A stretch of DNA of 64,000 nucleotides from Areca catechu. Lineage: Eukaryota > Streptophyta > Magnoliopsida > Arecales > Arecaceae. This document shows, one piece after another, positions 1 to 10,876 of this stretch. The first letter of the stretch is position 1. Each line of letters opens with the position of its first letter. The stretch spans positions 114,069,891-114,133,890 of the forward strand of contig CM038050.1 in the NCBI GenBank assembly GCA_021397845.1. Reading direction: 5' to 3'. A program made the position numbers and the translations under genes. A model generated the notes under the pieces. The model was not told where the DNA came from. It ran no database searches and saw only the letters and a list, made by a program, of their open reading frames with translations.

Positions 1-1120
1 GTCTAAAGTGGGGTAGCAATTATCTAGTTTTATCCAGATTTATTATGCCTTTATCTTATTTATTTAAAGAGTCCTAAGTTGAAGGGTCTCTTGGCACCAA
101 ATGGATTGTGCGTGAGATATGTGGCGTGTAGAAGGACCAGAGTCCTTTTGCTTATGGGAATTGTTTTCCATGTGAAACAAGGTGTCCCTTTGCCTTATTA
201 CATGACTAATAGTATTGGTTTATTACCGGTTGAAGGAAGGAATGGGCGGTGAGGAATATTGGCGCGCAAAGTGAAGGGTTACATGCCTTCATGGTTGCTG
301 CAATATTTCAAACCAAGAGTCCTTCTTCATGAAGGGACTTGATCTCTTGGAAAAGCCACTTTGTTTCCACACCATCTAAGAGTCCTATCAGCTAGTTACA
401 TGCCACATGGCATAAGGACAAAAGGCCAAAATTATCCAGAGAATTCGTATAAGCCTTTTGGCATAGGAAGGGTCATGATTTTTCAAGATAAGACTCCTTC
501 ATGAAGGGTCTTATATGATCTATTATTTGACAGATCAAAGGCTGATGAAGAGCCATATTTGACGCCCCTCATCTCCTATTTAAAGCCTTCGGTGTTTATG
601 CCGAAGGGATCATAATTATCCTTTCTTTCTTACACTCTTACACTCTACCACTTTATCCTCCTTGTCTCTTCCTTCCCTTGTTAGGACATAGGTCTTGCAT
701 TAAGACAAGTCCACCATTCTAAGACAAGAGCTTAGAAAGAAAATCAGGAAGTGATAAAGAGAGTAAAAGAAAGTTTAGGAGAGGGCTCAGAGTGTTCTAT
801 TGGAGAGCAAGGGTCTGAGCAAGGAAGGAGAAGCTGCCAAAAGAAGAAAGGCCATTAGAAGAGTCCCAGTGGATAAGCAACCTTCTAAGGAGTGGTTCCT
901 AGGTTAATTCCTATGTAAATCACCTCTGGAGGGCATGCACTTGTGTGCCTTGTGGAAAGAAGAAGGAATTAGTATTCCAAATAATTTTCCCAACCTTGTT
1001 TGAATGACTTATTAATTGTAATGAATAAGTGATATTGGGCTTAGGGTTTCTAGTTGTTTGGAGTTTCAAAAATGAAAATTTTGAAAATCCATTCTTCCAC
1101 TGTGCCACCGAAACTCAACA
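1..1120 (+). mobile_element. Copia-type LTR, right part only (left end outside window)
   Basis: Non-coding sequence with the layout of the long copia LTRs found further right: a TATA-like TATTTAAA at 577-584, then a pyrimidine-rich transcribed leader with AAGACAAG motifs (about 690-735), then a terminal block ending CAACA at 1120. The end resembles the ends at 11600 and 60567. Imperfect inverted repeats centred on CCTTCATGAAGG lie upstream of the TATA box (about 315-345 and 500-522), where C2 and C3 also carry hairpins. No primer-binding site follows 1120, so this is a 3' LTR or a solo LTR. Small ORFs inside it look like chance. Confidence 0.6.
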
Positions 1121-1474
1121 AAGAGGATAGGACATGGCACTATACTCTAAAGAAAAAAGAAAATAAAGAAAGAAAGAAGAAAAAAGGGGAAAACCAGTTG
1201 GCAAAAATGTACTTCACTAAACCATTAGAAAATTAGAGGATTCAAAGAGTGAGGTGGAAAGTCGACAAAAGAAGAACTTTAGAAATCTTTATGGGCTCCA
1301 CCCAACCAATAATTGAGTTGAATTAATAAGCCGATGAAGTATCCCAGTAATGGTCTGGCTTGGTATCAATTATCTTTAGGGCTACCTAGGTTAACATCCA
1401 ATTCATGGACGGGTTGATACACATGGCTAATCTATCTACTTTACTCGAGGATGAGCAAAGTTCAAGTTAGGGAG
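1121..1474 (+). mobile_element. 3' end of the internal region of an old Ty3/gypsy element (T)
   Basis: The stretch ends in a pattern typical of plant gypsy elements: CTCGAGGATGAGCAAAG, then GTTAGGGAG, a purine-rich tract just before a TG-starting LTR. No domain can be translated; the coding part is lost or lies outside the window. An A/G-rich low-complexity run sits at about 1150-1195. The copia LTR at 1-1120 abuts this sequence, which suggests it inserted into T. Confidence 0.55.
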
Positions 1475-1625
1475 TGTGATAACTATATTATAAATATATA
1501 TAAAAGTATTATTTAATAATTAAACTATTTTTTTCTATTTAAAATTGATACTTTTATATATCATTTATAGGAAAGGAGAGTGCCAACGTGAAGAGCTAGA
1601 TTTATAGGTTCAAACAAAATAAGTT
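1475..1625 (+). repeat. Start of T 3' LTR, interrupted by G1
   Basis: AT-rich sequence starting TGTGATAAC directly after the purine tract. It runs to the AAGTT at 1621-1625, where G1 inserted, and resumes after the second AAGTT at 20716. The two halves together make the upstream (U3) part of one LTR. Confidence 0.55.
1621..1625. repeat. Target site duplication of G1, left copy (AAGTT)
   Basis: AAGTT sits immediately before the TG of the G1 5' LTR. The same five bases follow the CA of its 3' LTR at 20716-20720. This pairing defines G1 as one insertion spanning about 19 kb with the copia array inside it. Confidence 0.85.
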
Positions 1626-3338
1626 TGGTGCGGGCACCAGACTCAGAAGAAGACTTCAGGGCTCCATCTGGATCTCTGATTGACCTTGCCCGAAGAATTA
1701 GGATTTTCTGGTTTTGTAATAAGGGTTGACCTGATCAACTCAATTTGAGTCTGTAATTTTGTCATTTCAATTTTGTTGGGTCATGTTGACTCAGTCCAAG
1801 TCCAAGGCCCAGGTAGGTGTCATTCCCTTTGCCATAGGGCACCACATTTTCCAGCTACAAGTGGGTGCCACACTCCCTGCCACATCTCCATCCAGTGTAC
1901 CTTGGTCCCCATGCCTCAAGTAAGCAGGTTCTTTTTTTCTTGCACCACTTGGGAAGAAAACCCATCAAGATACCTCAATCCAAGGAGGAGCCAACTTCTT
2001 TCCAGATAAACCCAAGCTAGGATGGCAAGAATTTTCTTGAGAGAGGATCAAGGAGGTGCCCCACAATGTTCCATAAAAATCCAAGTTATAAAAGGGAAGA
2101 GAGCATGTCTTGGGGAGAAAATCAAGGAGGCACCCAAAAGTTTCCAAAAGTGCCAAAACAATGAAAGGAAGAAGCCTAAACTTATGGAGCAAGACTAGGA
2201 GGTGTCCAAAAGAGCCAAACCATGAAGGGAAAATCCTTGATTCATGTAGAGATACTAGGAGGCACCCCTATAACCTGCCATTTGGAGCTGATTTTCAAGT
2301 TTTCTTGGAGTTTTGGGCTGCCCACTCATGGAAGGAGTCTTGGGAAGAGAATTTGATGCCTAAAGTGTGGGTTAGTCCTATTAGTCCCATATGGAAAATG
2401 TATAAAATTTTATTTCTTTGTTATGTCTATATATTCAACTCTATGTAACTCTTGAATTTAAAAAAATGATGAATGAAATCAATTTTTTTGTGAGCAACTT
2501 TGTGTTCTCTCTTCCGCACTTGTATTCAAGTGTTGAGCTCGTGAGGGAGTAAATCCGGGTTCCCTAGGAACCTTGAGGAGGTGTGAGATCTCCAACCCCA
2601 AAACTCTAGCTTAGTCCACCCATCTCTACTCCACCACCACCAAACCCTAATTTTCCATCTACATCCCATGGCCCCCTCTTCCACATAGAGGTCGGCCACC
2701 AGCATCCAGGTTCAGATCAACTGTTTCAACTACAGAGCAAGTTCAAAGAAGAGTCAGATCAGTATCAAGATCTCCGGAACTTCTACATCCAACAATCTTC
2801 ATTAAGTCCTCAGGTCAGTGTCTTTCTTTGAGTTTCTGGTTCTTTTTTCTTTTGTTCTTCTTCTTCCAGATCCTGAGTTCGAGAAGGAGGCCAACCTTGC
2901 CATAGGACTACAATCCGAGGATCCATTGCGAAGATACCCCGTCTCCAAGGATCCTACAATATGCTCGAGAGTGTCCTCAATTGAAGCAACGAGAGATATC
3001 ACTGCTAGGTAACAAGAACCTTCCCTTCTCACTTTGTCTGTTTCGTTGAAACTCAGAGCAAACCCTAGATCTGGGGGTTTCTCAATCCCAGCGATCCTAC
3101 TTTTGAGTCACTCTGATAATCCACTCCTTTAATTTTGCTCTCTGTCATTTCTTAGTTTCTTTCAACATTAGTTTATCTTTCCTTTGAGTCAAAGCCGACT
3201 TCTGAAAATATATTAAAAAAAAAATACATTAATTTTAATTTACTTCAGCATCGCATCATCTTTTTTGTTCTGCATCATTTTTGGTATCAGATCTTTCGTT
3301 CTGCATCATTTTGGTATCAGAGCTTTCGTTCTGCATCA
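1626..3338 (+). repeat. G1 5' LTR (1713 bp)
   Basis: Begins TGGTGCGGGCACCA, a terminal hairpin sequence, and ends CTGCATCA. The same sequence recurs at 19088-20715, 42276-44078 and 52972-54093. A TATAAAAT box is at 2401-2408. The last 70 bp hold two partial copies of the primer-binding segment, so the LTR end appears to have grown by taking in primer-site copies. Short ORFs here recur in every G LTR only because the DNA recurs; they lie upstream of the TATA box. Confidence 0.85.
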
Positions 3339-3353
3339 TTTTGGTATCAGAGC
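3268..3353 (+). repeat. Three tandem copies of a 30-bp primer-site unit at the G1 LTR end
   Basis: A unit of about 30 bp occurs three times in direct tandem: TTCTGCATCA, then TTTTGGTATC, then AGAGCTTTCG with small variations. The first copy has AGATC for AGAGC. Two copies belong to the LTR, as shown by the 3' LTR at 20640-20715 that also has them. The third provides the working primer site. Confidence 0.8.
3342..3353 (+). promoter_or_regulatory. G1 primer-binding site (initiator tRNA-Met)
   Basis: TGGTATCAGAGC, three bases after the LTR terminus CATCA, matches the complement of the plant initiator tRNA-Met 3' end. This is where reverse transcription would start. Confidence 0.85.
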
Positions 3354-3984
3354 CCTGTCTAGGGTTTCTGACTTGCTTGCATGTTTTGAGTCTCTTTTTT
3401 ACTTTGTCTGCTCGAAGTAGACTCCCCAGGACGTCCGGTCCTAGGAACGAAGCGAGGTGCAAGCCTCCTCTTCCCATTTCATGGGGTGTTCCTAGGGCAT
3501 GTAGGGGATCCGCTGGGTTACAACTTCATAGCAGGAATTGTAAACGGGGGAGCATTCTATTTCAGTCTGTAACTACCTGTTGCAGGAATTGTTTCTCATT
3601 AAGGTAACTCCAAATTATGTGATTTTTATTTTTATGGAACCATTATAATTAAACTATTTTACATAATTTTACTGTAATTATTGGTTTCTGTGGAATTTTT
3701 GAGAGTTAAATTACAGCAATTCTGTTTCTATGTTTCTGCAATTCATTTTTTTTTTGAGTGATCATCTCCTAATTCATCTTAAGGGCAATTAAGCATCTAA
3801 GATAAGGGGAGGAGTTGATAACCTCTCCTTAGCCCAAAAACCACCACCCATTCATTCGATCCTAAGCCTAATTTTAAAATTTATTAGACTTAATTTGCCC
3901 TAGTGGGCTAGGAACACCAACTGGTCAGGTTCAGCCTAGGGTTTAGTCAGTTTGTCTGGTTACTCTGTGTGTGCTTTGTACTCA

Positions 3985-4117
3985 GTGTCTAGAACGGTGA
4001 TTCAGGGACTACGTCCCGAAGGGTTTGTATGCTGGTCCGCCTACCTGGCCAATCACTGATTGGTGTCTAGGATTGGCAATTAGAGACCTAACACTCCCCT
4101 TACACCTGCCTGGCTGA
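3985..4117 (+). promoter_or_regulatory. Structured leader block (G1 copy) shared with copia C2
   Basis: Untranslated block 119 bases before the gag start. It has GTGTCTAGAA, then a stem GGGAC-TAC-GTCCC (4005-4017), ACCTGG, a hairpin CCAATC-ACT-GATTGG (4049-4063), a second GTGTCTAGGA, and GCCTGGCTGA at the end. G2 (44730-44862) and the unrelated copia leader at 12026-12163 carry the same ordered elements. In G2 the first stem is GGGAT/ATCCC and in C2 the hairpin is CCAATT/AATTGG, both compensating changes. The role is unknown; RNA packaging, dimerisation or translation control are candidates. Confidence 0.7.
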
Positions 4118-4235
4118 GTCCCGAGTACTACAGGCTAGCTTGCCACTCTGATTGGGCATCTAGTTTGGGCTCTAGGTCTAGTTAGCCCGTAGTTCATTTC
4201 AGTCGAGTCTCATTGGTGTGTTTGCTTGCATCATC

Positions 4236-4583
4236 ATGTCCACCCGGAATGGAGTGCCCTACCAACCTGGTCAAACCCAACCTGATTTAGAGGCCATGGT
4301 TAGAGGTCTTACTGAAAGTATGAACAAATTGAGTCAGGATATGACTGCTACTATTATCCAGTGTAAAGAACAAGTCCATGAGAATTTTACCCAGCTTAGG
4401 GATCGAGTCCAAGTTGAGAAACGTAGACATCAAAATTGGACCCCTGATCCAAAATTTAATAGGCCCCAACCTCATCCATGCCAGGAGCCTAGGAGGACCT
4501 TATACCGTGATCCCGAGCATAACCTTAGGAAGCCTAACCAGGATATCTATAGTGTGTATCATGTCTATGAGAGGTCCTTATAA
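4236..4583 (+). pseudogene. gag: G1 gag N-terminal fragment (gypsy type)
   Basis: Opens MSTRNGVPYQPGQTQPDLEA and matches the G2 gag at 44982. I start at the ATG giving MSTRN, because the in-frame ATG 18 bases upstream belongs to the leader in both copies. The fragment covers the N-terminal part with a short helical stretch (about residues 15-45) and the basic segment with HQNWTPDPKFNRP. It then loses frame, and the central retrotransposon-gag domain seen in G2 (WEEQMDRYFE) is absent. Gag would form the cytoplasmic particle that holds element RNA. Non-functional as it stands. Confidence 0.75.
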
Positions 4584-5899
4584 TATTCTAGACCAGTCAC
4601 TCAACAAACCAAGTCTTCTAGACCAAACCATTTAGATCCACCACCCATGCCCAAGTAAGGTCTCTACTAGCTTGAAACCCAGTGTGACCCAGGTTCCTAT
4701 ATCGCAAGAATGTTTGTTTTTGGAGAAAGAGGCCATAAATCTAGTCAGTGCCCATGATAGGACTGGCTTGTGCACAGCTAAGTGGTAAGAATCCTAAGGA
4801 TGACATTAATGGGGAGAACCAAAGCCTACAATGAGGAAGAAAAGTTAGGTATGACAAGCCCAGAATCAGTTGACCCGATTACCACTGACCCGAAACCCAT
4901 TAAAGATGGCATCGAGGAAGTATATGATGCTGGCTTGAGTCTAGTTGATAAATATGAGGGGGAAGAACTTGAAGAATGTGACATCGATACTATTGGTTCC
5001 TTACCTGAGGGAACTTGGAGAGCAACCAAGTGGTAGGATCTAGTTCTGAAATTCAAGAGATTTGTGAGAATCAGGTTCCTTTAGTCAAATACCCCAGGAA
5101 GAACTTATAGTGTTAGCCTGAGCTATCAGTTCATACCCTCTAATGACAGTCATTCCCCAAGTACCAATTGAAGATCTTTGCACTGAACTGTTTAAGTTTG
5201 TCCACCCTATGGTAGATCCTCTCCTTAGGATGACTGAATCAAGCCTCTTACAATTGGACCTTGTCCCATGCCCAGCCACTAAGGTCTCTCCCGTAATCTC
5301 AGTTGAACATCCTTGTCTTGAGCGGATTGATTCACCCAGTCCTGTAGACGTCCTCCTTATGGCCCCAGACCCCTTCCTTCGCATGACTGACCTACCCTTC
5401 TATAGAGTATACCTTTCCGCACCCATAGGTCAAATTTCAAGTCTTGAGGTCATCATCCATAGCCCTCCCATGAATCATTCTCTAATCCAGTTCTTGAGAA
5501 AGTGGATCATTATTGCTTAGAGAACAAACCTTAACTATTGCAATCACATGTCCTAGGCTACTTCCCGAACCATCTCTTGATCCATTCCTGGGAGTAGCAA
5601 ACTTTTCTTTTCGTATGGATGACCAGTTGACACTCATAGATCACTATTCAAACCTTCAGGTCACCACCTTTAGTCAACAGGTAATTCGAGACTCCACCTC
5701 ATATCTCCTCCCTTTCTCTAGGACTTCCAATGCTTCTTACACTATCCAAGTATACTTTGTCGAAGCCTTTAGAGTGAACCACGTGTCCGAACCTATTAGG
5801 TTTACCACCTACTTCTGGAAGACCTTATGGCACCTACTAGGCATCCATAATAAGTTTTCATGCTCTGCATGCCCTCCTCCGACCCAAGGTCAAACCTAG
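4584..5899 (+). pseudogene. G1 middle region: degenerate acidic segment, unknown segment and integrase edge
   Basis: Three overlapping broken frames. At 4782-5036 an acidic segment with EEVYDAGLSLVDKYEGEELE matches the stretch between zinc knuckle and protease in H, G2 and K. At 5143-5520 and 5513-5700 lies Pro/Leu/Asp-rich coding-like sequence that I cannot assign; its end (SYLLPF) aligns with SYFLPF in G2. At about 5780-5899 comes the integrase edge, TYFWKTLWHLLG followed by a degenerate HP-TDGQ motif. Protease, reverse transcriptase and RNase H, usually about 2.5 kb here, are missing. Confidence 0.6.
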
Positions 5900-6476
5900 A
5901 GAGTCTTAGTTTGTTAGGTTTAGACCTAGGGTTCCTTTGTAATAAAGTCCATTCTTTAGGAATGCGTCGTCAGTCTAGTTTAGTTTTCTTGACCCTTTAC
6001 TAGGCTTGGCTCAGATTTGGTTAGATGATGAGCACCAGGAATTGGGATTTGTATTTTTTCAGGGCTGAAATTGCATTCAATGTTTCTATCAATAGGTCTA
6101 TAGGCTAGAGTCCCTTTGAAATTGTTCATGGATACAAGCCTCACACACCACTTGATCTGATTTCACTATTAGCCCACAAACACAAGTCTCTTGATGCACT
6201 GGCATAACATGTAAAGGACTTGCATAAGAAATTTATGAAACTTATAAGAAGTGGTGATTCTCAAAGACGAGTCAAACTTTTGTTGAGAGAGACTATGTAA
6301 TGATTAGGTTAAGGCCTGAGCGGTTTTCTCCTGGGAACTGTTAGAAAGTTACATGCTAGAGGAGCTGGACTATTAGAGTAGTGAAGAGAGTAGGAGCCAA
6401 TGCCTATGTGCTCGAGTTGCCTCCAGAACTAGCAATAGCTCTACTTTCAACATTACAGACAATGTTGTTTCCACTA
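5900..6476 (+). pseudogene. G1 integrase C-terminal remnants
   Basis: Fragments in changing frames match the end of gypsy integrase: a stretch like FEIVHGYKPHTPLDLIS at about 6115-6165, then VMIRLRPERF (about 6299-6330), then a segment like VGANAYVLELPPELAIA (about 6393-6440) and linker residues TDNVVSTNV. The sequence passes into copia pol at 6477 with the five-base overlap ATGTT. The chromodomain and 3' untranslated part of G1 are missing beyond this point. Confidence 0.65.
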
Positions 6477-9181
6477 ATGTTATGGCATATTCTGCAATGG
6501 TCTCTTAACTCTTTCCACTAATGACAATGTTTTTCATGTTTCTAACAAACGGAAAAGAGATGATGTTAACAATACCTTACTTTGGCATTGTCGACTTGGA
6601 CATATTAGTGAGACTAGGATTAACAAGTTGTACAAAGAAAATTTCTTTGATCCTTATGACTATGAGTCATTAGGAACTTGTGAATCATGTCTCATGGGTA
6701 AGATGACCAAGACTCCATTTAGTGGACATGGAGAAAGGACAAAAGAGTTATTAGGACTCATACACACAGATGTATGTGGGCCTATGACAACTCAAGCCTA
6801 TGGTGGATACTCATACTTCATCACATTTACTGATGATTTTTCAAGGTATGGATTTGTGTATCTAATGAAACATAAGTCCGATGCTTTTGAAAATTTTTAG
6901 AGTATCAAAGTATGGTAGAGAAACAGACAGGAAAAAGTATAAAGATCCTCCGATCAGATAGAGGAGGTGAATACTTATCCACTGAGTTTCTCGATCACCT
7001 TAAAGATAAGGGGATCATCTCTGAATGGACTCCTCCTTACACACCACAATTAAATGGTGTTGCTGAAAGGAGGATCGTACTTTATTGGATATGGTACGGT
7101 CCATGATGTGCTTCACGGAGTTACCTTTTTCTTTCTGGGGATATGCTTTGGAAACAGCAACTCATTTCTTGAATAGAGTACCATCTAAAACTGTCTCTAG
7201 CACTCCATATGAATTATGGAGAAGTAAGAAGCCCAATCTTAAGTATATTAAGATATGGGGATGTCCAGCCTATGTAAAAAGGATTTTGGACATAAACTAG
7301 ATGCTAGAGCAGACAAATGTCTATTTATCGGATATCCTAGAGATAGTATAGGATATGTTCTACCACCCTACTGAACAAAAGGTTTGGTCAGTAGGCATGC
7401 CACTTTATGGAAAAGGAATTTATCCTACAAAAGGGCACTGGTAGAAATATCGAACTTAATGAGATTCAACAAATAGACACTTCTCAGTCAAGTAACAACA
7501 TAGTTATATAGAACCTGAACACACTCCTATCCGTAGGTCTGATAGGGTGCGACAGGCACCTGAGAGGTATGGGTTCATAATTGAAAATAATGAAGCCCAA
7601 ATCATTCAAAATGATGAGCCTCTAACCTATACGGAAGCAGTCATGAGTAGAGACTCAGACAAATGGCTGGAAGACATGAGATCCGAGATGGACTCCATGT
7701 ATGTCAACCAAGTATGGTCTTTGGTTGATGCACCAGAGGGTATTAACCCTATTGGGTGTAAATGGGTCTATAAAAGGAAGATTGGGGCAGATGGCCAAGT
7801 TGAAACTATAAAGCCAGATTGGTGGCTAAGGGTTTCAGACAAAAACAGGGAATAGATTATGATGAAACATTTTCCCCTGTTGCCATGCTCAAATCTATTC
7901 GGATTATGCTTGCTATAGCAGCATATCATGATTAGAGATCTGGCAAATGGATGTAAAAAACTGCATTCCTCAATGGTTTCCTTGAGGAAGAGGTTTATAT
8001 GTCACAACCAGAAGTGTTGTCTTGGAGACTAAACCTAATCAGGTATGTAGGCTAAAGAAATCCATTTATGGATTAAAGCAAGCATCCAGGAGTTGGAACA
8101 TCCGATTTGATAAAACAGTCCAAAGAATTGCTTTTTCAAAAATGAGGATGAACCTTGTGTGTACAAAGAAGATAGGGGATGCCATAGTTTTCTTAGTTCT
8201 ATATGTTGATGATATACTTATTATTGGGAATGATATCCCAATGTTACAATCAGTCAAAGTATGGTTATCGAAACAGTTTTCCATGAAAGACTGGGAGAAG
8301 CATCCTATATACTGGGTATAAAGATCTATAGAGATAGATCAAGAAGGATGCTTGGCTTGTCCCAGTCTAGGTACATTGACCAGGTGCTAAAGAGATTTAG
8401 CATGGAGGAAAGTAAAGAGGTTACTACCTATTGGTCATGGCATACGTCTTTCTAAGAGGATGTCTCTAAGACACCTGAAGAAAGAAATAGAATGAGTTCA
8501 TTCCTTATGCTTCGGCTATAGGGTCGATTATGTATGCTATGTTATGTACCAGGCCTGATGTGGCATATGCCTGGGTGTGCCAGTAGATTTCAGGCTGATC
8601 CAAGAGAGGATCACTGGAAGGCTGTGAAAAATATTCTTAAGACCTGAGAAGACTAAGGATATTTTTCTATATACGGAGGATCTGATCTTAAACTAGAAGC
8701 CTATTCAGACTCTAGTTTTCAATCAGACCCAGAGATAGTAATCCATTTCAGGGTATGTCTTTACCTTGAATGGTGGCGCAGTAAGTTGGAAGAGCACCTA
8801 AACAGCAGACTGTAGCTGACTCAATACCGAGGCCAGAGTACATAGGTCAGTGAAGCAGACAAGGAAGCTGTCTGGATGAAGAAATTCATCACAGAGTGGG
8901 AGTAGTTCCTGAGATTGAGAACCCGGTGCCACTCTATTGTGATAACACTGGAGCAGTTGCTCAAGCTAAGACCGAGAGCCCATCACAAGTCCAAGCACAT
9001 TCTGAGACTTCATCTTGTCCGAGAGATAATCGAAAGACAAGAAGTCTGCATCAATAGAGTAGATACAAAGAACAACATAGCAGATCCGTTCACTAAGCTC
9101 TACCACAGCGGGAGTTTGATCGCCACCTCGCTTGTTGGGGTTAAAGAATAAGAGCGATTGGCTTTAGTGCAAGTGGGAGAT
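6477..9181 (+). pseudogene. pol: C1: 5'-truncated copia pol copy with many small indels
   Basis: This segment matches C2 13920-16658 base for base apart from small insertions and deletions: 2705 bases here against 2739 there. It begins in the spacer after protease and covers the GAG-pre-integrase, integrase, reverse transcriptase and RNase H regions. It is broken into short frames (for example 6628-6900, 6912-7106, 7547-7855, 8022-8321, 8915-9151). Substitutions are rare. Nearly every break is a lost or gained base, often in a homopolymer, and breaks become much denser from about 7850 to 9170. It abuts the C2 5' LTR at 9182, so the formal structure is pol-LTR-gag-pol-LTR. Confidence 0.85.
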
Positions 9182-10527
9182 TGAAAGGATTATGCCCTAT
9201 AAGCCAATATCTGTATCTCCCAGACCATTGTAAATTGACAAATTAATAAAGGCAATAATTTTTTCATCATTCGCTGTGTCATTATATGATGAACCCCATA
9301 GATTAGGGCTATGGTTGTAGGGCTATGATGAGATCATACCAGTGAGATCTAAGGCCTTAAAACCCTAATCTAGAATATTCCTAGTCATAGGAACCCTGAG
9401 TTGGGGATCAGGGTTTTCCGGTAAGACTGGCACATCCTATGTATGCTGAAAAGGGTGACTGCTCTCACAGTCATTTGTGTAGGACACTAATACAAGGATG
9501 TGGGTGCTCATTAGTGAATGAGTTCACTGAATAGATCCAGTTTGAGAACATCTAATGGAGCCTTAGCTGCATGTCAATAGATGTTTCACATAGTGGGAGT
9601 TGTACAAGTAGTCCTATGACCTGAGACTGCCATAATACCTTATGTACATGAACCCATGCTTTGGTTCAATCTCAATCATGACACTGGGTCATGCACGAGG
9701 TTGATGCTGGGTATGGTGAATTGTATATGAAGGTAATGAGTAGGTCAACAAGGAATTGATCACTCCTAGTAGGAGGAGATTGCATCCAGCCAAATTAGGT
9801 CAGATGATGATTCAGGAAATCTTTGATCAAAGTACAGATATTAGAAATGATTTCTAATATCGAATTAATTGAATCATTAGTGTATGACTGAGCTGGGAAT
9901 GAGTATAAACTGGATTTGACATGATTCCATATCCATAGTTATATTCGGGATGCAAGATGATTGAAGGATCGAATTGTACGGGAACTTTCCACTGAAGGGT
10001 AGTTTTGGAATTACACCAGAATTTCCATATCTTCCGGGTAGACATGACACGTTGCTAGACGTCAATCTTGTCTTGTGGGTTGATCAAATTAAATGGTTTA
10101 ATTGGATCACTAATTAGGAGGAGTCCTAATTGACTGACTCGAGTTAGCTCGATTTGACCTAAATCGATTAGAATGAGTTCTGATCAGATTAGGTCAACTT
10201 GCACTCGGACCCACTGCTGGCTAAGTATGGAACCCAATGGGTCACACACTTAGGACAGATAATCAAGGATTTAATTTGGAATTAAATCTCGTTTGCAGAT
10301 GAACACACTAGCATGTGTTGCAAACCATGACTTCTACTTGAATCGGATTCGAGTTAGGGTTCCGATTTGGTCTTTTTTAGATCCAAATTCATTCCGGTTT
10401 GAATCTAATTGAAGATACAAAATGTTGGGCTAACTATAGGCTAGCAATTGGGCTAACCTAAGAGGCTAAACCCCTTTCCCACATCGCCTAAAACCCTCCC
10501 CTCTCTTCCCACGCGCGCGCGCAAGGA

Positions 10528-10642
10528 GAAGAGTCCACACGCGCGTGGACTCTTCCAAGACGCGTCTTTGCGTGAAAAGAAAGAAAAACACCGGTGATTT
10601 TTGAAGAGGCGTGGAAGAGAGTCCACCTAGGCGTGGACTCTC
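10528..10642. promoter_or_regulatory. Two inverted repeats upstream of the C2 5' LTR TATA box
   Basis: First: arms GAAGAGTCCAC and GTGGACTCTTC, loop ACGCGC (10528-10555). Second: arms GAGAGTCCAC and GTGGACTCTC, loop CTAGGC (10617-10642). The 3' LTR repeats both at about 18008-18123. The diverged LTR of C3 has two equivalents at 59462-59493 and 59505-59529 with the inner pair changed from C-G to T-A. Confidence 0.65.
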
Positions 10643-10869
10643 CAAAAAGAAAAGAAAAAAATACCGTGGAAAAGAAGAGAAAAACACCGAAGGGGCGCGA
10701 CTCTTTTTCTGCGCGCGCCCTTCTGTGTTTTTCACGATCTTTCTTCGCGTCTTCCCATCCCAAAGGCCGTGAGATTAATCCCAAGGGCGTGAGATTAAGA
10801 GAGAAGACGTGAGAAGGGAGAGAGGGACGTGAGAGGATTTTTCAAAGGAGAAGGCGCCTCTCTGTCGCC

Positions 10870-10876
10870 TATTTAA
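10870..10876 (+). promoter_or_regulatory. TATA box of C2 5' LTR
   Basis: TATTTAA in the context GTCGCCTATTTAAGAAG, followed by a pyrimidine-rich leader. The matching box in the 3' LTR is at 18356-18362 and in the C3 LTR at 59865-59872. It is the likely promoter of the element transcript. Confidence 0.6.
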
